64,000 nt of DNA from Colias croceus (taxonomy: Eukaryota > Arthropoda > Insecta > Lepidoptera > Pieridae). Within the stretch, counting starts at the first letter, position 1. Each line of letters begins with the position of its first letter. Below, in pieces: positions 10,930-22,395 of the stretch. The notes beneath the pieces were generated by a model, which worked only from the letters and a program-made list of their open reading frames with translations, was not told the origin of the DNA and did no database searches. A program made the translations under genes and the position numbers. The stretch lies in the NCBI RefSeq assembly GCF_905220415.1, contig NC_059554.1, forward strand, positions 9,325,001 to 9,389,000. The letters run 5' to 3'.

Positions 10930-11110
10930 TATAGCTTTCCGTCCGCGGCTTCGCCCGCTTTGTCTTAAAACCTAATAAATTATATTATACTAAAACCTTC
11001 CTCTTGAATCGCTCTATATAATAAGAAAAAATCCGGATCAAAATCCGTTGCGAGGTTTTAAAGATTTAACTTTTAAGCATACATAGGGACAGAGAAAGCG
11101 AATTTGTTTA
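10930..11110 (-). mobile_element. Helitron-like, family B (joined to the next element)
   Basis: Carries the GC-rich terminal box (GTCCGCGGCTTCGCCCGC), then CTTTGTCTTAAAACC and ACCTTCCTCTTGAATC, and ends in GGGACAGAGAAAGCGA. The expected family B 5' end (TCACTACATAGTATAAA) is missing: the copy stops where the following family A element begins. The CTAG end is mutated to CTATAG. Confidence 0.7.
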
Positions 11111-11330
11111 TCTTACTAATATTATAAATGCGAAAGTTTGTGAGGATATGAATGTGTGTGTTTCTCTCTTTCACGCAAATACTGAACAGATTGCAATGAA
11201 ATTTAGCACACATATGGAGGCTAACTTGGATTAACACATAGGATAGATTTTATCCCGGGAATCCCACGGGAACGGGAACTATGTGGGTTTTTCTTTGAAA
11301 ACCCGGGCGAAGCCGCGGGTGGAAAGCTAG
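11111..11330 (+). mobile_element. Helitron-like, family A
   Basis: Starts with TC at 11111 (TCTTACTAATATTATAAATG) and ends with CTAG at 11327-11330, preceded by the GC-rich hairpin region GGGCGAAGCCGCGGG. The left flank is A and the right flank is T. It abuts or interrupts the family B copy to its left with no spacer. Confidence 0.8.
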
Positions 11331-12342
11331 TACTAGATTGAAATCATAAATGAGCATGTCTTTAACTAGGTAAGGAAGTGACAATCTCCTTTTTACTTTG
11401 CGCAACACACAGTTAAAAACCACGCATTTGGCTCAAATGTCTTTTTCAAAATATCGATTAATAAAAAAATATAATACCTACGTCCTGCACTATATTATCA
11501 TAGGAAATATCATACTCCACTGCACAACCTATATGCAGAAATAATTCGAATATTAGCATCCATTACGAAGCAGATCAAAGTACGATATTATCTGGATCAT
11601 AAATTAAGCCCATACAATGGGTAGGAGGTTGTGGTCAGGTCAATTGAGGATTTTGAAAGGAAATTGTTGGGTAATACGTGTGTCTGAGAGCTGGTGAATA
11701 ATTTCGGGCTTATGTTTTAGGTGGTATTTAAGTTATGAATTAGGTGATCGTTCATTATGCATTATGAGTTAAATATAATTGTATATCTTGCATTATCGTT
11801 GATTTAAAATAGTTTATGGCTGTTAAATATGTTTATAAATATCAATTTATTTCTTAGTGTTAAATTTTTCTCATGTATTAATGATGTACTTCATTTGTTT
11901 ATTTCCAAATATAATTCCAAACGTATTTCCAATAATCACTTCATTTTTATTCATACAACGCTAAATAAAAATAAACTCAATAATATATTACCACTATATA
12001 AACTCCAAACCACAATTCCACTCACATTTACATAATTTTTGCTTCGTTACACTAATTAATTCATCAATGTATAATTCATATAAAACAATTATGAACACAT
12101 CAATACCCGTGACTCTCACTTCGCACAAGAGCTTCCAAAAGAATTTAAAGTCCGAGCAAAAAATGGAAGCTCAATCAACTGTTATGTACGCTTGAATACA
12201 ACGTTCATACCAGATATCTCTGTTAACATTTAAAATAAAACATCCTTTTTATACTGTCGTCGTTGATATTTTAGTACGGCCTACGTTAATAAACCTTAAT
12301 ATAGCTGATCATAATTAGTGATTACATTAGTGATTATCTTAA
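11331..12342. other. Non-coding AT-rich stretch
   Basis: No gene recognised. A short open frame at 11829-12035 is Asn/Ile/Leu-rich and looks like chance in AT-rich DNA. Confidence 0.45.
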
Positions 12343-12529
12343 TCCATACTAATATTATAAATGCGAAAGTAACTCTGTCTGTCTGTCTGTCTGTTACTCA
12401 ATCACGCCTAAACTACTGAACCAATTTGCATGAAATTTGGCATGGAGATATTTTGATACCCGAGAAAGGACATAGGCTACCTTTTATTGTGAAATATGTA
12501 CTACGGGCGAAGCCGGGGCGAATCACTAG
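12343..12529 (+). mobile_element. Helitron-like, family A, short-body type
   Basis: TCCATACTAATATTATAAAT start at 12343, then ACTC plus a (TGTC)n run, the body GATATTTTGATACCCGAG, the end GGGCGAAGCCGGGGCG, and CTAG at 12526-12529. Flanked by A and T. The next element starts directly after CTAG. Confidence 0.8.
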
Positions 12530-12747
12530 TGTATTATAAAGGCGAAAGTTTGTAAGTATGGATGTATGGATGTTTGTTACTCTTTCACGTAAAAACTACT
12601 GAACCGATTACAATGAAATTTAGCACACATATAGAGGATAACTTGGATTAACACATAGGATAGTTTTTATCCCGGAAATCCCACGGGAACGGGAACTATG
12701 CGGGTTTTCCTTTGCAAACGCGGGCGAAGCCGCGGCCGGAAATCTAG
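12530..12747 (+). mobile_element. Helitron-like, family A, long-body type
   Basis: Begins at TGTATTATAAAGGCGAAAG without its TC, has ATGGATGTATGGATG repeats and the body GATTACAATGAAATTTAGCA, then CCCACGGGAACGGGAACT and CGGGCGAAGCCGCGG, and ends CTAG at 12744-12747. It is directly joined to the preceding element, forming a head-to-tail pair. Confidence 0.8.
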
Positions 12748-13444
12748 TACCTATTAATATAAATATAACCAAATAAATGTATATGCAAAATAATTTTCAG
12801 ACAGGCTTATTCATAAGTAACTATTATAACTAAAAAGTGTTTATATCATCAAAAATTCTATATATTCATTATGTTATCAACACTACAATAATTTGTCTAT
12901 ATAACATGTCATTGTACACTAAAGCTATTTTGAGTATAATATCATTTACCTAAATATTATATCGAAATCAAAATTGTATTTAAAATATGTCTGTCTGTCT
13001 GCCATTCTTATGTGACATAACAAATAATATAAATTATAATGAGTATAGTATTTCACTAGCTCCTAAACTATAAGTATTATATTTTCTGCTCCTGTTACGC
13101 CTTGTTGCGTAGGCTGAATAAGGTAAGGTCCTTCAGTTTTAAGGGTTCTCGTGATAATCGCTCATATTCCCAACATAATAGGGTTTAGACTTTAGAGTAA
13201 TAGTTATTAACGACCTTTGTTTATGAAAATAAATACCGAAATATTTTCGGTATTTTGTTATTTGATCCACCTATAATTTTAAATGATAAAATGTCCTTGA
13301 AGTTCGAAAAATATGGGTATGTATAAATTAAGTTCCAACCCAACATAACATTATTTTGCGACGTCATATAAACTTATCATTGATTGTATCACATTTACAC
13401 TGTTAAAGGTTCTTCACTACGTCGTGTTAGTCAAAAAAAAATTA
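12748..13444. other. Non-coding; small perfect hairpin
   Basis: No gene. A perfect 10-bp hairpin lies at 13231-13255 (AAATACCGAA, loop ATATT, TTCGGTATTT). Confidence 0.45.
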
Positions 13445-13492
13445 TACCGGTCGAATTGATAACCTCCTCCTTATTTTTTGAAGTCGGTTAAC
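13445..13492 (-). repeat. Fragment of the AACCGACTTCAAA inverted-repeat family
   Basis: ACCGGTCGAATTGATAACC, a CTCC-rich step, then TTTTTTGAAGTCGGTTAA. This matches the right end of the full copy at 26817-27067. Other fragments lie near 54028-54075 and 62097-62150. Confidence 0.6.
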
Positions 13493-13496
13493 AAAA

Positions 13497-13714
13497 GGTG
13501 GATTCACACAGAGCGAGCGGCTTCGCGAGGCAGTAACTGCGCGAAGCAAGTCGGTCTGCCTACACGTAATTGGCCGAGGAAAACGCGTATGCACTATGCA
13601 GCGATATAGTTTGCTGAGAACATCTTTCGTTCTGCGAAATGAGAACTTTGTTGAGAACATTTCGCTTGCTTGCGCGTGTGCTTCGCGAGGCTGCTCGCTC
13701 TGTGTGGACCTGCC
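13497..13714. mobile_element. MITE with ~50-bp GC-rich terminal inverted repeats
   Basis: The left arm 13497-13550 has CACACAGAGCGAGCGGCTTC then GCGCGAAGCAAG. The right arm 13665-13714 reads inversely as CACACAGAGCGAGCAGCCTC then GCGCAAGCAAG. The arms pair over about 50 bp with a few mismatches and indels. The centre of about 115 bp has no coding sense. Open frames crossing it are by-products of the GC-rich arms. No convincing target duplication, so no superfamily is assigned. Confidence 0.75.
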
Positions 13715-14181
13715 TTATTATGAACAAAGACAGCATTTCTTCTTCCACGATTTAAACCTAAAGAACTTACACAAGACACTCACTAATGAACGCGGTCAGA
13801 TGCCTTATTCCCATTAATTAGGAAACAAAGGAAAATAGTTTGGAGCCGGCTTTAATTTGGAACTTGCTGGAAATTCGGTTATTCAATACCTCTGTTTGAT
13901 GTTGCGTGCACACGTCAATTTGTTAGCTGATTAGGATCGGGCGTCAATTAAAAATCAACCTAATGTGTGTTGTTTACAGTTCAAATTTGGATGAATTTAA
14001 TCAAGGATGCAGTAGCTTTTTTCAGTTTTGACAATCGGTTTTTGTTTTAGTTTAACAACATTAGTTGCAATTGATGCTGTGTTTTTAAAAAAGAATAGAA
14101 ATGCATCAATGTTACTTAATTTAAATAGAAACAGATTCGTGCGACCACCCACAGTCATGTTAATACATTTTTATGCATGTA
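13715..14181. other. Non-coding stretch
   Basis: Nothing recognised. Confidence 0.4.
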
Positions 14182-14424
14182 CTAGATTTCCGCCCGCGGC
14201 TTCGCCCGCGTTTGCAAAGGAAAACCCGCATAGTTCCCGTTCCCGTGGGATTTCCGGGATAAAAACTATCCTATGTTAACACATATGGATTAACATCCAA
14301 GTTACCCTCTATATGTGTGCTAAATTTCATTGTAATCGGTTCAGTAGTTTTTACGTAAAAGAGTAACAAACATCCATACATCCATACATCCATACAAACT
14401 TTCGCATTTATAATATTAGTAGGA
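14182..14424 (-). mobile_element. Helitron-like, family A, long-body type
   Basis: Complete in inverse orientation. CTAG (reading CTAG on the plus strand at 14182-14185) is followed by CCGCCCGCGGCTTCGCCCGC, then TCCCGTTCCCGTGGGATTTC, (ATACATCC)n, and GCATTTATAATATTAGTAGG ending in GA (TC inverse) at 14424. The flanks are A and T as expected for Helitrons. Confidence 0.82.
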
Positions 14425-16788
14425 TTAATTCTATTAGAAATGTATAGGTAAGAATAGTAGTAAGATAAAAATTTAAGAAAAAAGCGTATTCCATAAAACC
14501 TATAAGTGTGACTGAAATTCCATTAATTATTTATTCAAATAGACTTTTATGGAAATTGGTTTCTACAAAGAAGAGCTTAAAAGAAACTTTTTGTATGTAA
14601 AATTAATGTATTGCATGATACGCACGTAACAATACTTGTTTTAAGTTTCAATATTTCTTTAGTAATTTTACAGGTATACGATATAAGGGTGGAGTATAGT
14701 AGTTATTAGTAATATACCTACAATTATAATAATAATACAACACTGTTTTTATTTCTAATAAAACTCTACATTCAACAACTAAGATTAAGATCAATTTTAT
14801 AATCCTATATCTTATCGAGTAATAAATATTGCTATAAAAAAGCCATAAATGGTTAATCTAGTCTAGACAGATAAAGCTTAGAGTTCAGAGACATCGAAAT
14901 TACATTTCAATAAGAATTTAATTGGATTGAGCGAAATTTCAAGTAATTTCTTTGGTTTTTCGATTTTAAAGCTACTTTATTTAATGCGAATACTGTTTCA
15001 TTTTAAAATGAACGTGGTTTATCATTTAACTTGTTTACTAGCTTTCTGCCAATGGCTTCGTTTGCTCTTTATATTGAACAACAGTTTCGCATACGAATTT
15101 TATTTCTGTAATTCACGATTCAGTTCTTATGCTGTGTTTAACGATTGATTATTTGCTTAATACAAAAAACTAACAATTCTTATGTTAGTGGAATCAAAAT
15201 AATTGTATTATAATGATTTATATTGACTATCTCCATGTTCCTAATAAATAATCACAAATACAACCTAGTCCCAATCGAAGCAAAGCTTGTACTACGCAAA
15301 CTATAGAACCAGCAAAAGCCTAACTTTTTTTCTGTAATAAAACATAGATTTACATCTAGGGATAACAAAAATTGTATGTTCATTACAAATTTCTTTCACT
15401 ATCGCGATTGAAACTACTGCGTCATTTTTATGGCGATGCAAGCAAAAATATTCCTGCAAGTTCACTACCGTTCGGTGATGTTACAGGTACCATCAGCAAA
15501 ACAGCTGTCAAACATTCAATCCATGTTTAAAACACCAATTCTTCACCTGGTTACATTGCTACGGAATAGAAAATATAAAAGCAAGAAACTCACGTCCGTG
15601 TCTCGTTACGTTTGAAAGCTGAAGAATAGCGTTGTCGGAATATGACTCGCTCGCAAAGTTATACAATTTTTATATAAGTGCACGGACAATATGGAGCGTG
15701 TAGCAAATAAAATGCCTTGTTAAGAGTCACTTGTAGATTTATAGCAACTAGTCGGTTCGCTGACGTCTACCTGAATCTGTTACAAGACTATCGTGAAGTT
15801 TCTTCCCAGACGCAACTGAAATTATTTATTCAATTAGACTTCTTCTAGAAATACTGTTGAATCGTCATAACATTGTTACCATTTACCTCCAGTTTGGCAG
15901 TTTCTACAGGGAAGAGTGGGCGAATACTCTGTCAGTCAGTAAGAAAAATAAGTAAAATTACTGAAGGTACTACTAATAATTCAAATAACAACAATAGTAC
16001 CTAGTTATTTTGAATATATGAACATCAAAATTCCAAATGATTGGGCAAAATTAAAGACCCGTTATGGTAAAAAGACGAGGAATCGATTTAATTTCTATTC
16101 TATAAAATGTTTTCTAAAATATCTCATTCTTCAAATGCATTAAAGCATTTGAATGCTATAAAACTAAATATTACGTACCATATGGTCTCAAGGTCATGTT
16201 GTCACCAGATTGTCTACCAAAATCCGAGAACAAGTTCGAAATAAACCCTCATTAAGTCCGTAGACGAAAGCTAGTTAATGTAATCTTCATAAATCACATT
16301 AGCAATTTAGTAGAAAGAGCACTCAGCGAGTAGTCCGGAAAACCAGTTATGAATATTTATTATTTACTCATAGGCCTCGATTATTTAAGGGTACGAAATA
16401 CAAAGCGATAGTAAGTAGGTTAGTGGGCTTGCGAATGTATAATTTGGCTGTTTTTGCATTGAATCTAGTTTAAATATATTATAGTTTGGAGTGGTCAGCT
16501 GTTGGAATGGACTATACTTTTGTACTGCTGAAATAGGCTTTGAAATTTTAATTGTGTTTATTTTTAGTTTTTTATCCAATTAATAATATGATTTGATGAT
16601 GGTTTGTTGTGGTGGTATTGAGACGTTTTCTTCAAAATTTGATGTTCTTTATTTATTTATTGTTTTCTGTTTCTCAGAAGTTTGTGACAAAAAATAAATT
16701 TGTTCCATTTATCGTGAATTGAGTTGACAAATACCAGGAATTAACTAACCCGTTTTACAAAAAGAGTAACAGATAAATTGTTAAGTAA
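14425..16788. other. Non-coding AT-rich stretch
   Basis: No gene recognised. A perfect 9-bp hairpin lies at 16130-16153 (TTCAAATGC, loop ATTAAA, GCATTTGAA). Short open frames near 14927, 15430 and 16385 have no recognisable product. Confidence 0.4.
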
Positions 16789-17309
16789 ATGAATATAAAT
16801 AAACTTGTATTGTTTTATTGTAGTATTAGATTGCTCAATGTTAATAATTTCGGCACAACAAAACCAAAGAGTTCCGATTTTGATCTCTATTACGAAGGTA
16901 ATAACATAACAATTGGAATACTGAAACATGATCAAATCATTTGTTTACTTCAACTTGAAGCTACATTTCGTTAAGAGGATTATTTAGCCTCATTAGCAAA
17001 TAATGTAAATTCTGCTATCATTAAAATAACACGAACATAAAATGATGGATGTCCATTAAATTCTATAATTACTGAATACCAGGAAGCTATTGGTGTCTAT
17101 CAAAATGCAGTAATCTTTGTTGATCCAGAGCCAATTAACTTGGAACCTAATGATGGACTCTTCACGTGACAGCAATATAATGTTTACTTGATGGGGCGAT
17201 TCGTTGAAACTGTCATGGTCTCTTTGGAATCGATTTAGGTGTACAGAAGGCCATTTGTGGCTGCAATTTTATTTTGTTTGCTGATCGTGGATACAATTAT
17301 TTGAGCATG
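16789..17309 (+). pseudogene. Possible decayed coding sequence, unidentified
   Basis: A single plus-strand frame from ATG 16789 stays protein-like for about 170 codons with only four or five stops (first TAA at 16975-16977 or adjacent), fewer than AT-rich random sequence should give. Segments after the first stop include LASLANNVNSAIIKITR, IITEYQEAIGVYQNAVIFV, DPEPINLEPNDGLFT and QQYNVYLMGRFVETVMVSL. I do not recognise the family. The call rests on frame continuity and composition only. Confidence 0.3.
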
Positions 17310-18224
17310 AACGTGGTAGTAATTTAAAAAAATTGGTGTACAGTTCAGTGGAAATGTTATAATTTCCTATCTATTTTCTCAGAAATTTAACACACAAGTT
17401 ATTTAGTAGCTCATATTAAGTCCATTTAATGTCCTGTGTTCTGTGCATGTTAAATTATATAGCATAACTGATTAGTGAGTGTCAAAACTGAAAATAATTT
17501 ATCTTTATTTAACACTGCATATATCGGATCCATAAATAAACTACAGGTTCGAAACTATCAGCAACTAATAATTGATATTCTCATGAAGAAAGGTTCCATT
17601 TTTCATTAGCTATAGTTGAGTAGTATTAGTAAAATTGTGAGATAAGATTCTATGTTCACATTAGCTATCGGTAGAGGTGGGTAGTATTTAACTTGTAAAA
17701 ATTGACCCTTACAAAAACCAGTCAATCCCGAATACGTCAATCGACGTTTCATTAATGAAACACAATAGCGTGAAGGCATTACAGACGTGGAAGATCAAAG
17801 CCAAATGAGGATATTTCGTGACTAACACCGAATCAAAACACCGTCAAAAGTTTTCGAGGCTTTTTATACCGGCACGAATTCGCGCTATCAGATCTTGAGG
17901 GGATTGATGACGAATCATTTTACGGTGATGTTGTACTTCTCGTGGTATTTTGAAAAATTTGGTGAATAAATTTTATTGACCAAGTTTAATTTCGATTGTA
18001 AACGTTAATACATCATTGGGAGCTGTGAAGGTCAATTCAAATTGAAAGTGATTAACATTATTTATTTCTCGTCATGTAGTTTGGTGAGGTATTTTGTAAT
18101 TACTGGGAAACTTATCCTAAACCATGAATTTTGGTTAATTTTAGAATTTTCCTCCATCTCAATTCTTATGCTACTATGAAAGATAACATTATTTATATTT
18201 ACATTATTATCTATATTTATAATA
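17310..18224. other. Non-coding stretch
   Basis: Nothing certain. Some G+C at 17740-17950 without a readable frame. Confidence 0.35.
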
Positions 18225-18430
18225 CTAGATTTCCGCCCGCGGCTTCGCCCGCGTTTTCAAAGAAAAATCCACATAGTTCCCGTTCCCAAGGGATTTCCGG
18301 GATAAAACCTATCCTATCTCTCAAGTTGGATCGAACTGCACATGGTGTGCGAATTTTATTACAATCGGTTAAGTGGTTTAGGAGTCCATTGAGGACAAAC
18401 ATTGTGACACGAGATTTATATATATTAAGA
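18225..18430 (-). mobile_element. Helitron-like, family F
   Basis: The plus strand starts with CTAG at 18225, then CCGCCCGCGGCTTCGCCCGC and TTCCCGTTCCCAAGGGATTT. The body differs from family A (GGTTTAGGAGTCCATTGAGG, CATTGTGACACGAGATTTAT) and ends TATATATTAAGA, i.e. 5' TC at 18430 on the minus strand. So the 3' box of family A is combined with another 5' half. Confidence 0.78.
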
Positions 18431-18835
18431 TTATCTACAAATTTTTAATAATTAGCCCAGCCATTTTGAAGCTATAAATAGCATTTCACCGAACGCTGTA
18501 TTAAGTGATCAATTATAGCAAACAATATTGGTAATTTGAATATTCCTAAATACTTGTTATTATCGACGCTTTACTCCAAATTGCCTTGAACTACAGCAAA
18601 CGAGTCACGTCATTTCTAATCAAGGAAATTCAGCTATAATCTGAGGTAAAAGGGTTTAGTTCACACAGCGTAATTGCTATTGTTCATAAAACTAACTTTT
18701 TGATGGAATACGAAGGATTTCCTATTGAAGGTTTTCGCAATTTTACAATCACAATTATGTGCTATGAAAACTTGGAAGTAATTGTAAAAGTGGTAGTTTG
18801 TTTGACAATCGTATGCCATTGGAATAATTGTTTTT
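18431..18835. other. Non-coding stretch
   Basis: Nothing recognised. Confidence 0.4.
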
Positions 18836-19027
18836 TGACGTGACAACGTCTTATAATTCGATAGAGCCGGCTGCACGCACGAAAAAACATGACTCATGCG
18901 GCGTTACCTCGCTCTGACTCATCTGAGGCGTTCCATGTAGTTCGAGCGAGAGCGCGGAACGAGCGACAAAGAAGCACAATCGGACGTTGTCACGTTCAAC
19001 TATCGTCTGTAAACCGACTTTACAGAC
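18836..19027. mobile_element. GC-rich inverted-repeat element plus adjacent hairpin
   Basis: ACGTGACAACGTC (18838-18850) and GACGTTGTCACGT (18983-18995) are perfect 13-bp inverted repeats around a G+C-rich core (GAGCCGGCTGCACGCACG, CGAGCGAGAGCGCGGAACGA). Just outside, 19005-19027 is a perfect 9-bp hairpin (GTCTGTAAA, CCGAC, TTTACAGAC). It is likely a MITE or another small dispersed element. Open frames crossing it on both strands are probably not genes. Confidence 0.6.
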
Positions 19028-20724
19028 AACCAATTTTTTACAAGGAATTTTTATTATCAGACTACAGCTTCTAGCCATAACATGCACATGAATAAATAAT
19101 TTTATTATAATAGTAGACTTTGGTAAACCGATAAAGTGTGTGGGATAAGTTTCAAATGTCTATATTTTTCTCAGCTGCTCTTTCTTTGACGTCTGTGGGA
19201 TTGATGCTTTGTATGCTTTAAATAGTAAGTATACTGTAGAAATTGATATTTTTGGTTTTATGGCATTCAAATGCTTATAAATTTAAATATAGGTGTATAC
19301 TGTATTTAAATTTAGCTATAAAATGAATTAAATACAATATACTTATAAATTCTTAGCCATAAAACGTATTCAAAGTCGCTTATTCTAAAGACTGACTCCA
19401 TATTACTTTTATAATAGTCACAGATCTGTTATATTCAGGGCAATTTAATTACTTTTACCTTATTTGAGAAAAAACACAAACAGCTCCATACGGCTTCTTA
19501 CTATTAGATTGAAGGTAAATAATCTGTATATAATAGGACGATGCAGAAGCACTTCTAAAATAGAGTTGGATGACTACCATACGAGTAAACACTACAATTT
19601 ATCACACAATCACAGGTAACATCTTATCAAAATCGCCTAAACGAACTATCATAGGGCTATCAAAGCCAGCACTTACAGCAGTTACCTACACAGTACAAAT
19701 GTATTGCATACATAGCCTAAGATACCCCAGATTAATCCTGTATTCATCGAGTTATCGTACGTAATTGGTTTCTGTACAAACCTATGTTTAGTGTAAAAGC
19801 CAATTAGAGAGTGGGACGCGTGCAAACATGGCCATTGGGTGATGATTAAAGCAATTATTGATTGAGTGGCCACAGGATATAGGTGTAGTCTTTGTACTGA
19901 TGTATATGAAATAGGGTATTTGATGTCTGGTTCGTTTTAGAACATTACTACGTATAGAGGGGACACCACGAACAAAATTTGTGCGAGAAGCACGGCGGCG
20001 CGGGGCTTGTGAGTATAATATTATATACACTTTGTAGATATTCTGCCGCTTTACTTCTAAATTAAAATCAATCAATGTAAAAAAATTGGTTTGAGACGAT
20101 TGACTCCAACTCATGTTACAAATAGTGTAGTAGCGATTTCCTTTTTAGTACGTAGTACATAGTAACTCAATGTTTTGGGTTGTGTTTTTCTCGATTGAAG
20201 AAATGTCATGTAGTTGTTGTATTGTGTTCTTCTCGATTTTGTTTTGGCTTATGGACGTGATGATGCTTAAAAATAGTTAAATATCATGTTCACCTATTTA
20301 GTACTCATTTGAGTAATAAATGGGTAGCTTTTAAACGTGATTTATTCCTGAATAAATGATACGTTCATTCCAATGTTTTCTCATGTTGTAATACATGTTT
20401 ATTATCCACTAAATATTATGAATTTCTTGCTTCATGATATCACATTTTACCAAAAAGCTGGAGGCACTTAAAAGAGAATTTATCACATATTTTGACAATA
20501 GACGTATTCTTTGGAAATAAACAATTTTGCTCACGTATCCAAACTCCGCTTAACGTTAGTCCCTAAAGTTAAAAGTCTCTGTTTGACAACTTTCCAAAAC
20601 TCTCACGTGCGTAATCATTTATACAGAAATTGTATATTGTTAAAAAGGAAACGATTCTACTAATTTATTTTATTAATAGTATTTTTTAAACATCCAGAAG
20701 TACGTATGTATGTTCACTTCTCAA
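19028..20724. other. Non-coding stretch
   Basis: No gene recognised. A modest G+C patch lies at 19970-20010 (GAAGCACGGCGGCGCGGGGC). Open frames on both strands at 19570-20114 overlap and show no family features. Confidence 0.4.
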
Positions 20725-20913
20725 TCTATACTATAAAATTATAAGAGTTTGTTTGTTTGAACGCACTAATCTCAGGGGCTACTGGTTCGATTTGAAAAAT
20801 TATTTCAGTGTTAGATAGCTCATTTATCGAGGAAGGCTATAGGCTATATTATAGCATTACGCTAAGAACAACAGGAGCGCAGCCACGCGGGTGAAACCGC
20901 GAAGCGCAGCTAG
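20725..20913 (+). mobile_element. Helitron-like, family G
   Basis: TCTATACTATAAAATTATAA start at 20725. GTTTGTTTGTTTGAACGC, TTCGATTTGAAAAATT and TTTATCGAGGAAGGCTATAG form the body. The CGCGGGTGAAACCGCG hairpin precedes AAGCGCAGCTAG, with CTAG at 20910-20913. Flanked by A and T. Confidence 0.8.
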
Positions 20914-21827
20914 TACCTATAAGATAAAGATTCTTCAATGTACGGATTAGAATATAATTTGTCACACCACATAACTTTTTGTACTAACCCCGTACATTTC
21001 TCAAAACAACCTAATTACAAAACTTAACAATACTGAAAACGTTCTAAAATTTATATTCCAATTTCACTAAGCTTTCTTAGAAATGTTTAAGCCCCTTACA
21101 GTGATCTCTAAGTTTGCGGAGATATTCACAAAACAATAGCTATGCCTTCAAGCATGATTTTAATATGTTTTACAAGCTAATGTGTTTGTAACAACTACAT
21201 ACTTCGACGTGCACAAAGTTTGGAAGCTTTAAGATTGTGAATATTGAAACAATAGCGAACTTGCTTTGAGATGCGGCTACTCTTTCGTATTCTTTGTGGA
21301 TATAATGGAAAAGGGTATTGGTAAGGAAGCGTGAATAATATACGAGTTCGCGAACTAAGGGATTTCTGCCCCTAGGCTCTTTTTAATATTTAAGGAAATT
21401 ATTCGCCGGTACAAAGAATGTTTTGTAAGATGTTTATGAATTGATAAATGCAATGCCGTTTTGAATTGGTTTGTGTATTTATCATTTTTGGGAATGACTG
21501 TTTAGTTAAATGTTTAGATTACAAAATATATAATATTTTAAAATTCGATTAAAATACCTAGAAGCCTAGCTCATAGTCTTAATGTATAATATTATGAATA
21601 ATTTTGATGTATTCCACAATTACAAATTATAAATAAATCAACAAATAAATAAAAATCGTTTATTTGGAAACAATACATAAATACAAAACAATTTACACGA
21701 CGATCGCCTCAACTATGAATACCTATAATATCTGTGCTAGAGACGATCGACGCCTTCCTCTCCAGACTTAGCCGGTATTGCTTCAGAATCGTTCAACGTC
21801 TATTCGTTTATATTATACTAGCACGAG
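20914..21827. other. Non-coding; possible inverted LINE tail at 21640-21790
   Basis: AAATAAATAAAAATCGTTTATTTGG followed by ACAATACATAAATACAAAAC resembles the reverse complement of a retrotransposon 3' end with an A-rich tail. Weak evidence; no coding part. Confidence 0.3.
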
Positions 21828-21960
21828 GCCCGCGGCTTCGCCCGATCTTTTTATGATCTAATAAATTATATTCTTAAACATTGCTCTAACTTGACTAGTC
21901 TATCTATTAATAAAAACTGCAGCAATAACCACACAGCCACACAAACGGCAAACCACTTTG
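21828..21960 (-). mobile_element. Helitron-like, family B, diverged and truncated
   Basis: CTAG at 21828-21831 (plus strand) with GGCCCGCGGCTTCGCCCG, CTAATAAATTATATTCTTAA and TAGTCTATCTATTAATAAAA. The family B 5' end is not found. Confidence 0.6.
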
Positions 21961-22185
21961 TTTTATAGAATGTGTATACATACACACAAATACACACACA
22001 TGTAATATGCTCATCAATTAGTACCACTATGAACTATCGATATGCCTGCATGAATGAATATTCTTTTCAAGCATGTTTGAGATATTTTCTTCCATGTTAC
22101 ACGATGATACATATTTCACTGTCACCATACGATTACAATGGAAATGTGTCAACGATGATGTATGTTCGTCGAATTTCAATCACCA

Positions 22186-22395
22186 TCCATACTAATATTA
22201 TAAATGCGAAAGTAACTCTGTCTGTTACTCAATCACGCCTAAACTACTGAAACAATTTGCTTGAAATTTGGTACAGAGATATTTTGATACCCGAGAAAGG
22301 ACATAGAATAGATTATATCCCGGAAACCCCACGGGAAAAGGAACTATGCGTGTTTTTCTTTGACTGCGCGGGCGATGCCGCGGGTGGAAAGCTAG
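22186..22395 (+). mobile_element. Helitron-like, family A
   Basis: TCCATACTAATATTATAAAT at 22186, ACTCTGTCTGTTACTCAATC, a body with ACCCGAGAAAGGACATAG, GCGCGGGCGATGCCGCGGG, and CTAG at 22392-22395. Flanks A and T. The open frame crossing it (22257-22460) is not a gene. Confidence 0.8.

Noticed and set aside
13442..13817. Several overlapping open frames of 61-73 codons
   Set aside because: All cross the long inverted repeat of the MITE at 13497-13714; inverted GC-rich arms create mirror frames.
18851..19087. 78- and 61-codon frames on opposite strands
   Set aside because: They run through the GC-rich inverted-repeat element and have no recognisable features.
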